The notes under the pieces: model-generated
Database searches by the model: none
Told to the model about the DNA's origin: nothing
What the model saw: only the letters and a program-made list of their open reading frames with translations
Assembly (NCBI GenBank): GCA_000787465.1
Contig: JSYX01000179.1
Span: 1 to 58,924, forward strand
Reading direction: 5' to 3'
From: Thermomucor indicae-seudaticae
Lineage: Eukaryota; Mucoromycota; Mucoromycetes; Mucorales; Lichtheimiaceae
DNA: 58,924 bases
Part shown: piece by piece, positions 12,179 through 23,997 of the stretch
How the letters are laid out: each line of letters starts with the position of its first letter
Position numbering within the stretch: position 1 is the first letter of the stretch
Translations under genes and position numbers: made by a program

Positions 12179-13002
12179 TCATAACGGGCTGTATCCTTCA
12201 CTGTAAGCAGCCTCTTCGTCATTTTTGGACCAACATCCGTGAAGATAAGAGTAACTAGAGATAGTAAAGACCATAAAGGCGATGCCCATCAATGTGATGC
12301 CTGGTCCCTCGGACGCTTCCAGGTTAGGATAAGTCACATTTAACTCCATAACGCCGTTTTGGTACATGACCACCGAAAGCACCAAGAGTAACAAGGATAA
12401 CACGGAGGCACCCCAAGCCAGAAAGCCGCGCGTGTAATGCTTGTCCTGAAATCGCGGGTAACATAACGTCCAGACGAAACCAACCAGCCATGCGGCTCCA
12501 CCGCACAATAAACAGAGGACAGATGCAGCGAAGATCTTTGGGTTGTGTGCTGGATAAGGTTGTGATAACGGATTCAGGTTGGGGTCTTGTTGGATTGGAT
12601 CGGCAAAAAGCTGAGGATAGGTGTCGTTAAACTTGTTGGCAATTGTGACATCTAATAATAATGCATATCATCAGAATGGGAGAAAAGGAAATACACGCCT
12701 TGCTTTGACCTCCTGTCTCTGTTTTTCTTACCGAAAGGCATCATCATTACACCATCGTCATCATGGCACGAAATGCTTTGACCATCCTGAACGCAATAAC
12801 CTTGCCACCCAATGTAAAGGGTCAGATTCCCTGCCGGGCTCTCGCTGATCTTTGCAAAATACAACTTCTCGCCATGGGTTGTGCGGCAACCAACGACACA
12901 AAGCAACGTCAGGATAAAACCAACCAAAGAGAAAAAGACACCAACGTAGTTTCGTCGCGGAAGTCGCAAATCCAACGCGAACTTGCGTTTCTCCTCAGCC
13001 AT
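12179..13002 (-). CDS. Claudin-like tetraspan membrane protein (Fig1/Sur7-PalI superfamily)
   Basis: A membrane protein of about 247 residues with four predicted segments. The first is NYVGVFFSLVGFILTLLCVVG. After an extracellular loop carrying IGWQGYC plus a second Cys come a second (AASVLCLLCGGAAWLVGFVW), third (GFLAWGASVLSLLLLVLSVVMY) and fourth (GITLMGIAFMVFTISSYSYL) segment. The loop pattern G-x-x-G-x-C followed by C is the claudin/Fig1/Dni1 signature. Fungal members act in mating-cell fusion, calcium influx or cortical eisosome organisation; which applies here is unknown. One 80-nt intron (12652-12731) joins MMMPF to DVTIANKF. Start 13002 was chosen because the upstream ATG at 13068 would add a hydrophobic stretch unlike the family. 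The gene is divergent from NPR3, 115 bp away. Confidence 0.7.
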
Positions 13003-13117
13003 GATTACGGTTCCATGCCAGAGAAGAAAAGAGAGAAGAAAGAAAAGGCCGCTAAAATAAAGAGTCATTTAGCACGGGCACTTTACTTTTCATTATCCGC
13101 CCGCTATACTCTCCGTC

Positions 13118-15284
13118 ATGAACTCTTTACTGGCCATTCTGCTTGTGGCCGATTCTACAGAAGAACGCCAATTTGTGCTTAGTTACCCGGCCAATCCGCA
13201 ACGCCCACTTGCCGATAGCTATCACTCGTCTGACTCTCCAGTAAAAAGTTCATTACCTCGCAAAGATCAGGACGATCGCGAAAACGAAACAACGCAGCAT
13301 AATGACGACGCGACAGAAGAAGACAGTCGACTGCCACCCAATGCGTCGCGTCTCCAAAAGCAGCTTGCAAGTAGTGGCACTAGTAGCAACAACAGTTCTG
13401 AGACAGCAGTAGGAGACAAGCAGAATGGTAGCAAAGAAGGACACAATGCATTTGCCGGACGCTTTTCGATCTTTGACATGGAACTCGGGTTCCTGGCAGA
13501 CATGTTGACACCCAAACAACCCTTGTGCGATAAAAGATTTCAACTGACAATGGATGATTTGACTTTTGTGGGTCACCCAGTCAGTTTAGACACAACGACT
13601 CGACGCCACGTCCGTCAGAGTCCAACAACAACAGCAGCAGCAGCAGATAAACAGCCAAAGTCTTCCTCTCTGTTGCGTCAAGAGACCGATGACAAAAGCG
13701 TGGACGATATCTCCAAGCGGATTGCGATAGCTACGCATGACAGCGACACATCGTCCGCCCACATGACGCTTTTCCATGTAGTGTTTGTTACGTCGCCACC
13801 CGATCTTGAACTCAATGCACAAACGGATGCGCTCTATTTTCATGCAGCACGGAGATACGCTGCAGCGCTTCGATACGAACAATTGCGATGCGGATATGTT
13901 CGGGAACAGATTGAGAAAATTGTGGCCATCAAAGATGAAGGTGCCAATAAAGGTGAGAGACACAATGCGCGGGACACACAATGGCAAACGACGTTTGACA
14001 GGAATCTTGTTAAGGGACACCGTACGATGTCGTCATGCAGAATATCTTACGCGAATCGTCTCTCGCTAGAGACATTAAAGAGATTTACACTGCACTATCC
14101 ACTGGGAATATCGCCCATATCATCATCAACGACTTCATTGATCTTTCACTCCAGATCCCCACTTTTGGTTATGGAGGATCACACGAAGCTATCGAAAGCA
14201 GCGATGAAGTAACCGTCGCGCCAGCCAAGACACATGATTTTTATTATGCATCGCTCATGCACATTTACGGCATGAGCGGATACGACGAATACGACAATTA
14301 CCCCATCATCTTTCCTTATCACACTCTGTTGCTGCTGGAGGACCCGGAAGAAGTTTTGAAGAACATGCCGTTGGACGCGAGTCCGACGCTTGTCCAACTG
14401 GTGCAGATATTAACACCCACGCAGAGGTAATAATAATGGACTGAGACCAATAGAAAGGAGAAGGTGGGGTTGGGGAATTTCTCAGATGAGTTAATAATTA
14501 TAGCCTGCAAGAACTCCATTTGCTTCTTGATTGCTCCCTCGCGCAAATCTATCGGTTAGCTGCGCATCTGATCTATTGGCGGAAAGCTAAACTGATTCAT
14601 ACAATACATGCGCGCAACATTTACGTTGTATCTCCTCAAGCCAAGCTAGACGATTTGGCCAGCATGGATGCTGATTTCCGAATGCATATTCCTAACCTTG
14701 ACCTCGCCAAACTCTTGTCACAACTGTCCATCGCAAAACCGCTCCATATGATTGCACCCAAAGAGCTTCGTAACCAGTATTTGGAAGCAATCACGTATCT
14801 TGTACGAAAAGATATTGTTGTGCAGTTGCACATGTTTCTGGTGTTAATTTTACCCTCGCCGTGTCAAGATTCTTCTGTGGTGGATGAAGAAGATATTACA
14901 AGCAATAGTCGCCGAAGCTCGTCCCTAGTGCCGCCACCATTGCTTTCTTCTTCTTCTGCTGCTGCTACAGTAAGTGCATCTCCACCTTCAGATACAATGT
15001 CTTCTAGTCCAGGACAGAGCAGTTTTTTGGAACAACGGAACTTGCTCAAGCGCCTGGGCCAAGAGAAAGTTCCCAAAGAAATCGCTGAGCTCTTTGAACG
15101 GTAACGTGCCAAACACATCCTTTTTTCTTTCGTTTACTTACCTAGTCCACATAGGCTTACTCCGTACATGGACGGCAAGCATTCAATCGAGGAAATCATG
15201 TATAGGGAAGGGGTTTCCAGGCGACAATTGAGTCTGGTACTAAAGTATTACAGAGATAATATCGTAACAGTATATCACTATTGA
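13118..15284 (+). CDS. NPR3: Nitrogen permease regulator 3 (GATOR1/SEACIT subunit)
   Basis: Subunit of the Npr2-Npr3-Iml1 complex, a vacuole-associated GTPase-activating complex that restrains TORC1 when amino acids are scarce. The N-terminal longin-like region begins MNSLLAILLVADS, continues through a Ser/Asp-rich insert, then GRFSIFDMELGFLADMLTPKQPLCDKRF. Family blocks follow: LTMDDLTFVGHPV, LFHVVFVTSPP, YAAALRYEQLRCGYVREQI and NIAHIIINDFIDLSLQIP. The C-terminal winged-helix part has LAAHLIYWRKAKLIHTIHARNIYVVSP, and the protein ends with HSIEEIMYREGVSRRQLSLVL. Introns lie near 13953-14040, 14428-14501 and 15103-15155. About 650 residues, normal for fungal Npr3. Assignment rests on motif order and is strong. 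Confidence 0.88.
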
Positions 15285-15530
15285 ATTTGTAAGATACCTT
15301 GCAATATTGCTGTCTTCACAAAATCACTGATTTCCATGTTGGCGATGCTGTCCAGCAATAATAGATATCTATATTGAACAAACATCACCCAATATTCTTT
15401 ATTTTCTCAGGTTAGATGGGCATTTCATATGTGTGCTTCGTTGGTAGGTGGCACTTCCGCAACTTGTGCAAGACATTTAGGAGGTTTTCTTTTTTCTTAG
15501 AGCAATTTTCTTTTATTCATGAGCAAAGGT

Positions 15531-16591
15531 TTAGAGCTTATTTTTTTGTTTTGTCCGTGCCAAAAATGACAATTTGTGTGCAAGTTCTTCTAAACCTGAT
15601 TCTTTCAGTTCTTTTATCAAGCAATTGAGCTTTTTTCTGCGTTTCTTGCCGACGACATCCCATTCCAGAGCTTCTTCTGCTCTGGCAAGTAGGAACAGCA
15701 ATCCTTTTGCAGTTTCAGGAGAAGAACTCGAAGCAGCAGGAGTGGCAGCTCTCGAAGACTCCGGTTCTGGTCTTGCTGGCAGTTTCTCAAGCGGCCTCTG
15801 GGACAGCCGCTTCGGTTCAGGTTGATCTGTTACATGATGCGCTGGCACCGCTGGTCTTTGATGCAAGTTCGTACGCTGCATCCGGCGTTCGACTTCGTGC
15901 GTTCTCTGATTCAACGTGGCTAAAATGCCTTCTGACTGCCGTCGCAACTGTTGGTCGAGACGGCGAATCTCCTCCTCGTGCAGTTTCTAAGCTCTATTCG
16001 TAAAACTGGACGTGGGAGGGGTAGGACGGATCATCGCATTATTTACTCACCTCAACGGACTCTTGGTATTTTTGCGCAGTTTCATTGTCAATGTCCAACT
16101 CGCCCTCATTCCGAGTGCTGGACATGTCGTCGCCCTCGCGTCCACTCAAAGGATCCTCCAAGCCCTGTTCAACACGATCAAAGAAGTCAAATGCTTCTTG
16201 TATCTCCTGCATATGAGTCTGTAAGAAGACCGGCCCGGGTATGATCTGAAATTCTGGCTCATGCGTTTGGGGCAACAATGTTTGATCCACTGCCCTCGCA
16301 AGTTCGGCATGCCGACGGACTACTTGCTCGGCTTGCATCCGTACTAGGGCCTCTGTTGCATGTTCATTTAAACGCTGTCTGAGTCGCCTTTGGGCAGGAG
16401 CGAAATTTGGGGGAGTGCCCGATGGAAGCAGTATGTGCTCGTCCCTTCGGACAACATTTAAACACATTTAAGCGTTTGACTTTAGACAATTCAACCTACT
16501 CGACGCCAACTTGCTCAACCCAGAAGCTCACGTGCTCCAGCGGTGTTTCTTGATCCGTGGATTGCAAAGCTTTTGGATTCCTTTCAGCCAT
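15531..16591 (-). CDS. Uncharacterised Arg/Glu-rich coiled-coil protein
   Basis: I do not recognise this family. The first exon starts at ATG 16589-16591 with MAERNPKALQSTDQETPLEHVSFWVEQVG. It joins, by a GT-AG intron with frame preserved, to DEHILLPSGTPPNFAPAQRRL. A helix-rich stretch follows (RLNEHATEALVRMQAEQVVRRHAEL), then an acidic segment, a second coiled-coil (LHEEEIRRLDQQLRRQSEGI), a Pro/Ala/Ser linker, and a basic C-terminal helix block (EALEWDVVGKKRRKKLNCLI). About 310 residues. Helical register and a consistent frame across two introns argue for a real gene. It converges with NPR3, leaving about 250 bp between stop codons. Confidence 0.55.
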
Positions 16592-17145
16592 GTTAATGTC
16601 GAAGAGAGAGGTAGAGAGCAGCAGGTTTCTCCTCCAAAGAACCACGTAATCCTCATTTTAGAGCCCAGCGTGTCTGGAAATCTTCTTCTGGTCCTTCTGT
16701 CACCAACTCAATAGAAAACTTATCACCATGCAAGGTCTGCTATCCAAAAAGCCGTGGATCTGTTCGCGTCAAAAGCTGTGAAAGTGAGTCGCTGCTAATT
16801 TTTCTATAACGTATATTCAGACCGTTGCTTCTCTGCCAAACATACAGGAGGTTGCTTCCTTTGCCCAGGAAAACCCAGCCGTCTTCACTATTGCTCGCGG
16901 TAGTTATGAAAGCTGGAACGAACAGCAATCCGGTCATACACACTGCACGTACACATGCAGTGCTGCCTCGACCTAGCTGATTGATTTTATGCATAATCTA
17001 GTCTTTCCATAAAACAGGCACGGTTTCTTTTCTCTTTGATAGGCAAATGAATAGACATATAAACATTATTAAGTAATTTTAGGGTGATATATATATAAGG
17101 AGAAATAAATTAGAGATGGTCTATGCAGGTATATGTACAAGGGAG
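16592..17145. other. Gap with a possible small spliced frame
   Basis: No established gene. On the plus strand the segment AIQKAVDLFASKAVK (about 16735-16793), followed after a GTGAGT-AG intron by EVASFAQENPAVFTIARGSYESW (about 16850-16917), reads like protein. It has no clear start exon and I do not recognise it. Confidence 0.25.
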
Positions 17146-17697
17146 TTATTTCTGTTGGAGTTGCCGAAGCTCCTGTTGCAAACGGGACACGCGCTGTTTC
17201 CAATGTGCTTCGACTTTAGCAACGCGGTCGTCCGCTTCCTGCTGAACCTGTTGCATCCATGCTTCTTGTTCTGCAGTTTCGTTTTTAAGCCAGTTATCCA
17301 CGATCCGTTCAAGGCCCGTTCGATATTTTTGCTTTAATGCTTCGAACTGTTGTCGTTGTTCCGCAGCGACCGCACGCTTTTGAGCATCGAGCTTTCTTTC
17401 AAGCTCTTGGATTCGAAGGGCTTGTTGATCGATATGGGACCGGAGTTGTTGTAAAAGCTCGTGCGTTGTCGCCTTGTTATTACTGGTGACTAGCACATCA
17501 CTAAATATGTTTTGTAAAAGTTCTGCCATTGGATCTCCTGCTGTTGTTGTTGTCGTCGCTGATGCTGACCAGATTGAATGGACATTGTTGTCGTGCTTTG
17601 GTAGTGTAGCTCGGGGTTCTAATGATAATGTAGAAGCAGAAGAAGACGAACGAGGTGACCGATGTTTGTACAGTGGCAATTTCGAAGACGACGACAT
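17146..17697 (-). CDS. Small coiled-coil protein, unknown family
   Basis: About 183 residues. Starting at MSSSSKLPLYKH (17697), it has a Ser-rich N-terminus and an acidic/hydrophobic helix (DPMAELLQNIFSDVL). A long heptad-like coiled coil then runs to the end (ELLQQLRSHIDQQALRIQEL, LKQKYRTGLERIVDNWL, QRVSRLQQELRQLQQK). I considered whether it is the 3' part of the upstream dioxygenase. The open frame extends into that gene's last exon, but the splice phase puts the dioxygenase into another frame that stops at 17771. It therefore looks like a separate gene 74 bp downstream. Function unknown. Confidence 0.55.
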   Translation of the reverse strand: MSSSSKLPLYKHRSPRSSSSASTLSLEPRATLPKHDNNVHSIWSASATTTTTAGDPMAELLQNIFSDVLVTSNNKATTHELLQQLRSHIDQQALRIQELERKLDAQKRAVAAEQRQQFEALKQKYRTGLERIVDNWLKNETAEQEAWMQQVQQEADDRVAKVEAHWKQRVSRLQQELRQLQQK

Positions 17698-17770
17698 GAT
17701 CCGTTGGGAAGAAGTATTCAACAATTTATTCGAAATGATATGCAAACGAGGGGTTAGAAAAAGAATGGTG

Positions 17771-18693
17771 TTACTTTCCGCACGTGCAGGCTTGCGTTTC
17801 CCAGGCAATGATTTCTGGAAAACATGCGGTTAGATCGATCTTCAAACTACCCCTTCCGTGTGCATACCTCGAAATGTAAGTGATACGCGTCTATCACGAT
17901 GTATTTCGGTGCCATCAGGCGCGATTTCGATTAGATCTTTAGAAATAGAATGTTTGTATTGGTATCGTGCGTCATCACGCATAACAAGCAGTGATCGTCG
18001 TGCTAATAAGTCATTACCATCAGAAAAACCTTATAAACGGGCTATATAAACAGAGCTCACTTACGTAAAATAATGTCAATGGACTCTTCAGTATCATTGT
18101 GCGTAAACTTCATGAGACATGCTGACAAAAGAGACAAGGATAAAATGGCAGGACCAAAGAGAGCAGGGGCATCTTTAGTTTTGCATTGATAGGACAGGTC
18201 AGACATGTAAAGCATCGCTTCATTGCAAGGCTTGATAAAAACTCACCTGTATGAGGCATAATGCCTTGTCCAGCATTGTATTCATTGATTAAAAGATGAT
18301 TCGGTTCGACAGGCATCAATCGATGTTCCATAATTCGACGAACAATGCCGTCCACAAATTCTGGTAACGGCCCTAATTTTTGCAATACCTTTCTATGGCA
18401 ATGTAAGATAGCATTCGTCTGAAGCTTTCTCACAATAGATTTACCTGTAACGGTAGCTAAATAAATGACCGTATTGCTGTGTCCGTCTCTTGAGCTCAGG
18501 ATTTGGTCTGTTATATCGATGAATTAAACATTTTGTGCATAGGTATAGAGACAGGTCGCCCTTACCCGATACCTAATCCTGACCATATCTGTTTGTCAGC
18601 AGCATCAATCACCGTCATTTCCTCTTCAGGACTCACAAAGTCTTCAATGACAATAAGCCCTGGCACCTTGTCACTGTAATCTATTGTTCGCAT
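17771..18693 (-). CDS. AlkB-like 2-oxoglutarate/Fe(II) dioxygenase, ALKBH8-type
   Basis: Oxidative demethylase/hydroxylase of the AlkB family. Blocks seen: GLIVIEDFVSPEEEMTVIDA, PNPELKRRTQQYGHLFSYRYR (the RRTQHYGY-like region), LPEFVDGIVRRIMEHRLMP and NHLLINEYNAGQGIMPH. The iron ligand motif H-x-D is split by an intron (His-Thr, then Asp). Then come SLSLLSACLMKFT, RSLLVMRDDARYQYKHSI (distal His) and RRVSLTFR (2-oxoglutarate-binding Arg). The last exon adds a short tail ending CTCGK, resembling the CxC end of the ALKBH8 dioxygenase domain. No RNA-recognition or methyltransferase domain is attached, unlike animal ALKBH8. ALKBH8-type enzymes modify wobble uridine in tRNA, whereas ALKBH6-type substrates are less clear, so the substrate here is inference. 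Start 18693 lies 107 bp from divergent VPS11. Confidence 0.78.
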
Positions 18694-18800
18694 ATTGGGT
18701 GTGGAAGGGCGCAAAAAGAAGAAAAGGGAAAGAGTGAGAGAAAACAGATGATTGAAAAATAATTTGAAACCCAGGGACTTCCTCATTCTGTTCCAGCAAC

Positions 18801-21800
18801 ATGTCGCTTGCACAATGGAGACAGTTTAATTTCTTTGACAAGAAACAAGCCTTCGATCCGTCCGACAAGACGAAATCCCCGAGTGTCTTTCAGGTGGGGC
18901 TAGTTAGCTGTGTGAAGAGGGAACCCTTACTGATCTGAGGTAGAAGTCGGACATCTCGGTCATGACGAGCGGACGCGGTCATATCGCTTTAGCAGATATC
19001 CTTTTCTTATCACAGTTTAAAGCGGTTATGATAAAGAAAGAAATCCTTAACTTTTTCAATACATTCGACAGGGCATGTTTTTATCACAGACCGTAACTTC
19101 AAGACCCAATCCTTTCTGGCATACGACCGCGGACGAGTGACTCACCTGAAACAGCTCCGGCAAAAGAACATTTTGGTCACAGTTGGCGTAAGTTTTGACG
19201 GCATAGCTCCAATCCCTGTTGTATTCATATATATTAGGAGGAAGATGGAGGCGCACCTGTTGTTAAATTCTGGGATCTGGATGTTATTGATCGCGCCAAG
19301 TCCAACGAAGCAGAAGGAACAATAGCACCTCACTGTATTCGTTCCATCAAGATACAGCATGGCTCGAAGCCTTATCCGGTAACGAATAATAAGCGATCCC
19401 TTCTTATCTTGCCTGACATGACTTTAATTTTCAAGGTGACAACGTTTGCTATCATGGAAAATATGTCGCAACTTGCCATTGGATTAGCAAATGGTGTAGT
19501 GGTTCACATACGAGGAGATCTTTCCAAAGATCGAAGTATAAAGCAAAAAGTAATCTATGAAGGGGAAGAGCCTATTACGGGTATGACCTGAACAAGTAGA
19601 AGAACAACTTTTTGGCTTATTCTATGCTGTCTAGGTCTGGGCTTCCGAGAACAAACAAAATCTACCATTCTATTTATTGTAACTACCAGCAGCATCATGT
19701 CCTATAACACTACGGCTAGTAAACCAACAGTGGTGAGTCTTATTTAGAAGCAAGGAAGTTACCAGAATATACTCAATTATCATAAAATCAGACTACATTG
19801 GATGAACAAGGTTGTGGTCTTGGTTGTGCTGTAATGAGTGATGCACAGGAGATGGTTGTCGGTCGCGAAGAGGTATATATGAGTTTATGCATTGCAGCAA
19901 ACTTATACTAATCCACGTTATATATATTTATATATTTTAGGCTATCTATTTCTATGACTCTACTGGAAGAGGACCTTGCTTCGCATACGATACACCCAAA
20001 TCTTCGTTGATGTGGTTCAGGTCCAACTATTTGGTTATTATTTCGCCGCCAGTTACCACATCCACCCAGCTATCAAGCGCTACCCGCTCATCGCTAACCT
20101 TCAGTAACAGGCGAAATAGTGGCATGACCGAACTGACAAAGCTGACCATATTTGATACTGTCAACAAATTTGTGGCCTACGTGGGTACATTTGTTGGTGG
20201 TATTCGAGGAGTCTTTTGCGAATGGAACGCTGTCTGGGTAGTCGATATGGATGGCAAAGTAAAGTAATTGGAACTGTGATGCTTTTTCCTCTCGTGTCCA
20301 ACTAGTTTCGTTTAGGTTTATCATTTGGACGAGAAAGATACTCCCACAAAGCTGGAAATTCTCTTTAAGCTCAATCTATATGTCCTTGCCATCAATTTGG
20401 CTCATATGCAAAAGTATGATGATGCCAGTATTGCCGAGATATTCAAAAAATACGGCGACCACCTGTATTCGTAAGTTAAGACGCCATTTCTGTGTGAATC
20501 AAGATCTTAAGACCAGTTGGGGCCTTAGTAAAGGCGATTATGACGGTGCCATGGAGCAATATACGCGCACAATTGGTCAGCTTGAGCCGTCTTACGTTAT
20601 CCGAAAGGTTAGCAACTCTTCTTCTTTTGTTTTTGCCCTTGAGCTACATGACTAACTGATTCGTACATTGACCAGTTTTTGGATGCTCAGCGGATATACA
20701 ATCTCACCAATTATCTGCAAGAGCTTCATTCTAAAGGGCTAGCTAATGCAGATCATACTACGTTGCTTCTCAATTGTTATACCAAGCTAAAGGATGTGTC
20801 CCGTTTGGATCACTTTATCAAGGTAAAATACTAGCCAATTGGTATTGTGATTGGTACTTACTATACTAGACGGACGCCGACCTGAATTTTGACCTTGAAA
20901 CAGCGATCAGTGTTTGCCGACAAGCTGGCTACTATGAGCACGCGGTATATTTGGCTGAGAAGTTCCAGGAACATGACATGTGAGTATCTGGGAATGTCTA
21001 TGTCTTGTCAGCGAAGCCTCAAACTTTCTTAAAGGTACCTTGATATTGTCATAGAAGACATGCGCGAATACGAAACGGCATTGAACTATATCCGGAAGCT
21101 TTCGCCTTACGAAGTAAGTCTTTAATCGTTAAGCTAGCAGGTTTTTCCCCGCTGTATTCGCCTGACCTCTTTGATGTATAGGCTGACAAAAACTTGCAAA
21201 AATACAGTAAAACGCTCTTGAGTCATCTTCCTGAGCAAACCACGCAGATATTGATCGAGCTGTGCACTGGCACATTGGCGGGTTCTGCCAATACCCCAAC
21301 AACTACAACATCTGATGCCAATAGGACCGGTGCGGCTTCGCCAACGCCCTCCGCCAAAAATTCCAGAGCGGCTTTATCGATACTTCCATTTGCAAGCAGT
21401 ACTACTGTTGATACAGCTTCGGACGAGGGCAGTGAACGAGTAGCCGGAGCAATGTCATCACCGGCTGCTCTTGGTGTCAGCAGCAACAAAAAAGAGGCAC
21501 AGCAGCGGAAGAGTGGTGGTGGTGGATTGACATATACGCTACCATCCGCAAGAACATTCATGCCAGCCTTTGTGGATCGTCCTGATTGTCTTGTGCTTTT
21601 GCTTGAGCGTGTTTATGAGAAACGATGGGGCTCATTATCACCAGAGAAACCGAGTAGTAATAGCGATGCTGCCTCCGTACGCAGCTATAGCACTAGTACT
21701 CGAGAAGATAAGAATGCTCAATCGACGAGTTTGCCGCCACAGGAACAAGAAGAGCGGAAAGCAATCTGGAATACGTTACTGGAGCTTTATCTCATGGATG

Positions 21801-22983
21801 AGCAGCAGCAGTCTGGCTCATCGAATGGTCGCCATCTAACTGAACGTGAGCGCCAGAAACGACGTCGTGATTTCCGTGTCAAAGCCCTGTCGTTGCTAAA
21901 GGACGACACGGTCCAATATGATACCAATCAAGCACTCGTTTTGTGTCAGCTAAAACAATTTGACGAAGGCATTGTATACCTGTACGAGAAGAAAGACATG
22001 TACGCCGATATCCTGCAATTCTGGATGGATAAGGAAGAGACAGATCGAGTGATTGAAGGTGTGCGGAAATACGGGTAAGCAAGCGAGTAGCTTCGATCGA
22101 TATTTGCGTACGTTATTAATGCGGGGACACGCTTAAGGCCTAAGGATCCTTCATTGTACCCGATGGTCTTGACTTATTTCTCGTCGACCCCAGAGATCTT
22201 GTCCAAATCCACCCCTGAACTCTTGTCAGTACTTAACCATATTGACTCGCAAGATTTACTGCCACCCATTCAAGTGGTGCAGGCGCTTTCGCGCAGTAAC
22301 GTGGCTACAATTGGGCTTATCAAGCGTTATATTGGAAAGAAGATTGAACAAGAACGAAATGAATTGAAACAGGCAAGAAGCACATCATTCAATACGTAAA
22401 CCAAAGAAATGCTCATACAACGTCTAGAGCGAGGAATTGATTGAAAGTTACCGTGAAGAAACCGAAAGGCGACGCAAGGAAATTGAAGAACTTCAAAGCA
22501 GGTATGCTGGGACCTGTTTGGAATAGTAATGATACCCTCGATTAAAATACGTTTCTAGTGCCCGTATATTCCAAGTACAAAAGTGCTCAGCATGTGATGG
22601 CATGTTAGACTTGCCTGCGGTTCATTTTCTATGCCGCCACTCATACCACCAAAGGTAAATCCAAGCATGTCTTTTTACACTTGAGCCACTCCGCGTACTA
22701 AAAGCAAAGGAAAACCACAGGTGCCTGGGAGAAAGCGACAGAGAATGTCCTCAGTGCGCTATTCAACACCGCGTCATCAGTGAAATCCGGCGAGCGCAAG
22801 AAATCAACGCTGATCGTCATGAATTATTTTTTGATCAGGTAAGTCGGTGTGCCTTCCCATAAAGCAGCAAGAAGCCCTAAAGCTATGCTTTTTCTGTAGC
22901 TGGACAGCGAAGAAGATGGTTTCTCTGTTATTGCTGACTACTTTTCAAAGAATACAATGGCTTTTGCCAAGCTTATTGATTAA
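18801..22983 (+). CDS. VPS11: Vacuolar sorting protein 11 (CORVET/HOPS core)
   Basis: Core subunit of the CORVET and HOPS tethering complexes that drive endosome and vacuole fusion. It starts MSLAQWRQFNFFDKKQAFDPS, the typical Vps11 N-terminus. A beta-propeller region follows (FITDRNFKTQSFLAYDRGRVTHL, QLAIGLANGVVVHIRGD, VGREEAIYFYDSTGRGPCFA). Clathrin-heavy-chain-like helical repeats come next (GDYDGAMEQYTRTIGQLEPS, LDAQRIYNLTNYLQELHSKG, CRQAGYYEHAVYLAEKFQEH, ALVLCQLKQFDEGIVYLYEK). The C-terminal RING-H2 reads CSACDGMLDLPAVHFLCRHSYHQRC then CPQC. A Ser/Ala-rich insertion at about 21270-21530 interrupts the helical repeats. Roughly 15 short introns; about 1,020 residues, normal for Vps11. The first exon ends at SPSVFQ (about 18893). 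Confidence 0.92.
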
Positions 22984-23338
22984 TACCTAAAGATGGTACA
23001 TAGTACTTATTTTCCATTTAGTGGCAACTTAATTTGCGTCGGTCCAACGGTGACTTGGCGTAGGGCGAAAATACAGTATTCCCATGAAGAGATTTCTTTT
23101 GCGTACCGGCTTCTGTTCTTAAGATAGCGAGGCCTGAAATTTTCAATCGTGCAAAGATGGCTGAAGGTCGACTAAAATGGTTGCTTCTCTGAGTCAGCAT
23201 GTCATCTACTTGTAAGACTTTTCCCTTTCTCTTGCTTTGATGCATACCCCACAACCGAGCGTGTAGATTGACAGTCGTGGCTTTATCACCCGCATCTTCC
23301 TTGCACGCTATGAAGCTCTGCAGAATTTGTCTATTATA
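22984..23338. other. Short intergenic stretch after VPS11
   Basis: Contains the VPS11 3' region and no supported gene. The minus frame at 23018-23246 has no recognisable motif. Confidence 0.4.
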
Positions 23339-23878
23339 ATGACACAGTCAATGCCTATTCAGGTAACCTACAGTCCGGCAAAAAGTCGTGCACCTCACCA
23401 TCTGCTGCTCCACGCCCCTCAGCAGTACAGTAACTACATGAAATATGAAGTCGCCGCTATATTATAAAATGGCCAATGGGTGCAGAATCGTCCGGTATTA
23501 AGCTATTACCCTGCTCTCGATCTTGAGCCATTTGCTTCCTCTGAAGGAGTGCTCTCGGGCGACGATCGCGACTTTATAACTGCACAGATTTCTATAACTG
23601 ACATTGTTTATCGGCTCCGACGACCTCGTTATTGGAACCGTGATACGTTGTCTGTGTTGAACATGATACATATACTCAGAGCCGTGCGGGACAACCAAGA
23701 CCATCGGCGTCCCGAACTCTTCCATCGCGGTCAGCCAGCCCAAGAACGAATAAACATGCCCATACAAAACTGGGATGAACTCGACCGACAACAAGCGCCA
23801 ATCCTGGCAGTGACTGACAACCTAGTTCAAGAGGTCCTGTCGCTTATTGACATAGAGAAGGTCGTCCGCTGGCAATAA
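23339..23878 (+). CDS. Doubtful small gene, unknown family
   Basis: The last exon-like frame (about 23468-23878) reads as protein: LEPFASSEGVLSGDDRDF, ISITDIVYRLRRPRYWN, SVLNMIHILRAVRD, then DNLVQEVLSLIDIEKVVRWQ. I do not recognise it. The same frame continues upstream to ATG 23339 (MTQSMPIQ) but is broken by TAA at 23465-23467. A GTAACC...GTGCAG segment at 23363-23485 is 123 nt, a multiple of three, with phase-0 ends, so it could be an intron that removes the stop. Otherwise the locus is a pseudogene or the start lies elsewhere. It ends 119 bp before FAP7. Confidence 0.35.
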
Positions 23879-23997
23879 CGGCCAGCTCCCTTTTACCTAC
23901 TACTCAGTTGGGGATCCGGTGGTGAGTTGAGTAACTTTGAGAACTCCGTCACACAAATCAGCAACTTTTTTTTTCACCCACCCGATCTTGCACAGAC

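Noticed and set aside
17698..17808. Coiled-coil protein starting at 17808 as the last exon of the AlkB-like gene (a fusion)
   Set aside because: The donor after RRVSLTFR is in phase 1, which places the last exon in a different frame that stops at 17771 with a family-like CxC tail.
21270..21530. Ser/Ala-rich stretch in VPS11 as an unspliced intron
   Set aside because: It is long, open throughout, has no suitable GT-AG pair and reads as low-complexity protein; treated as a coding insertion.
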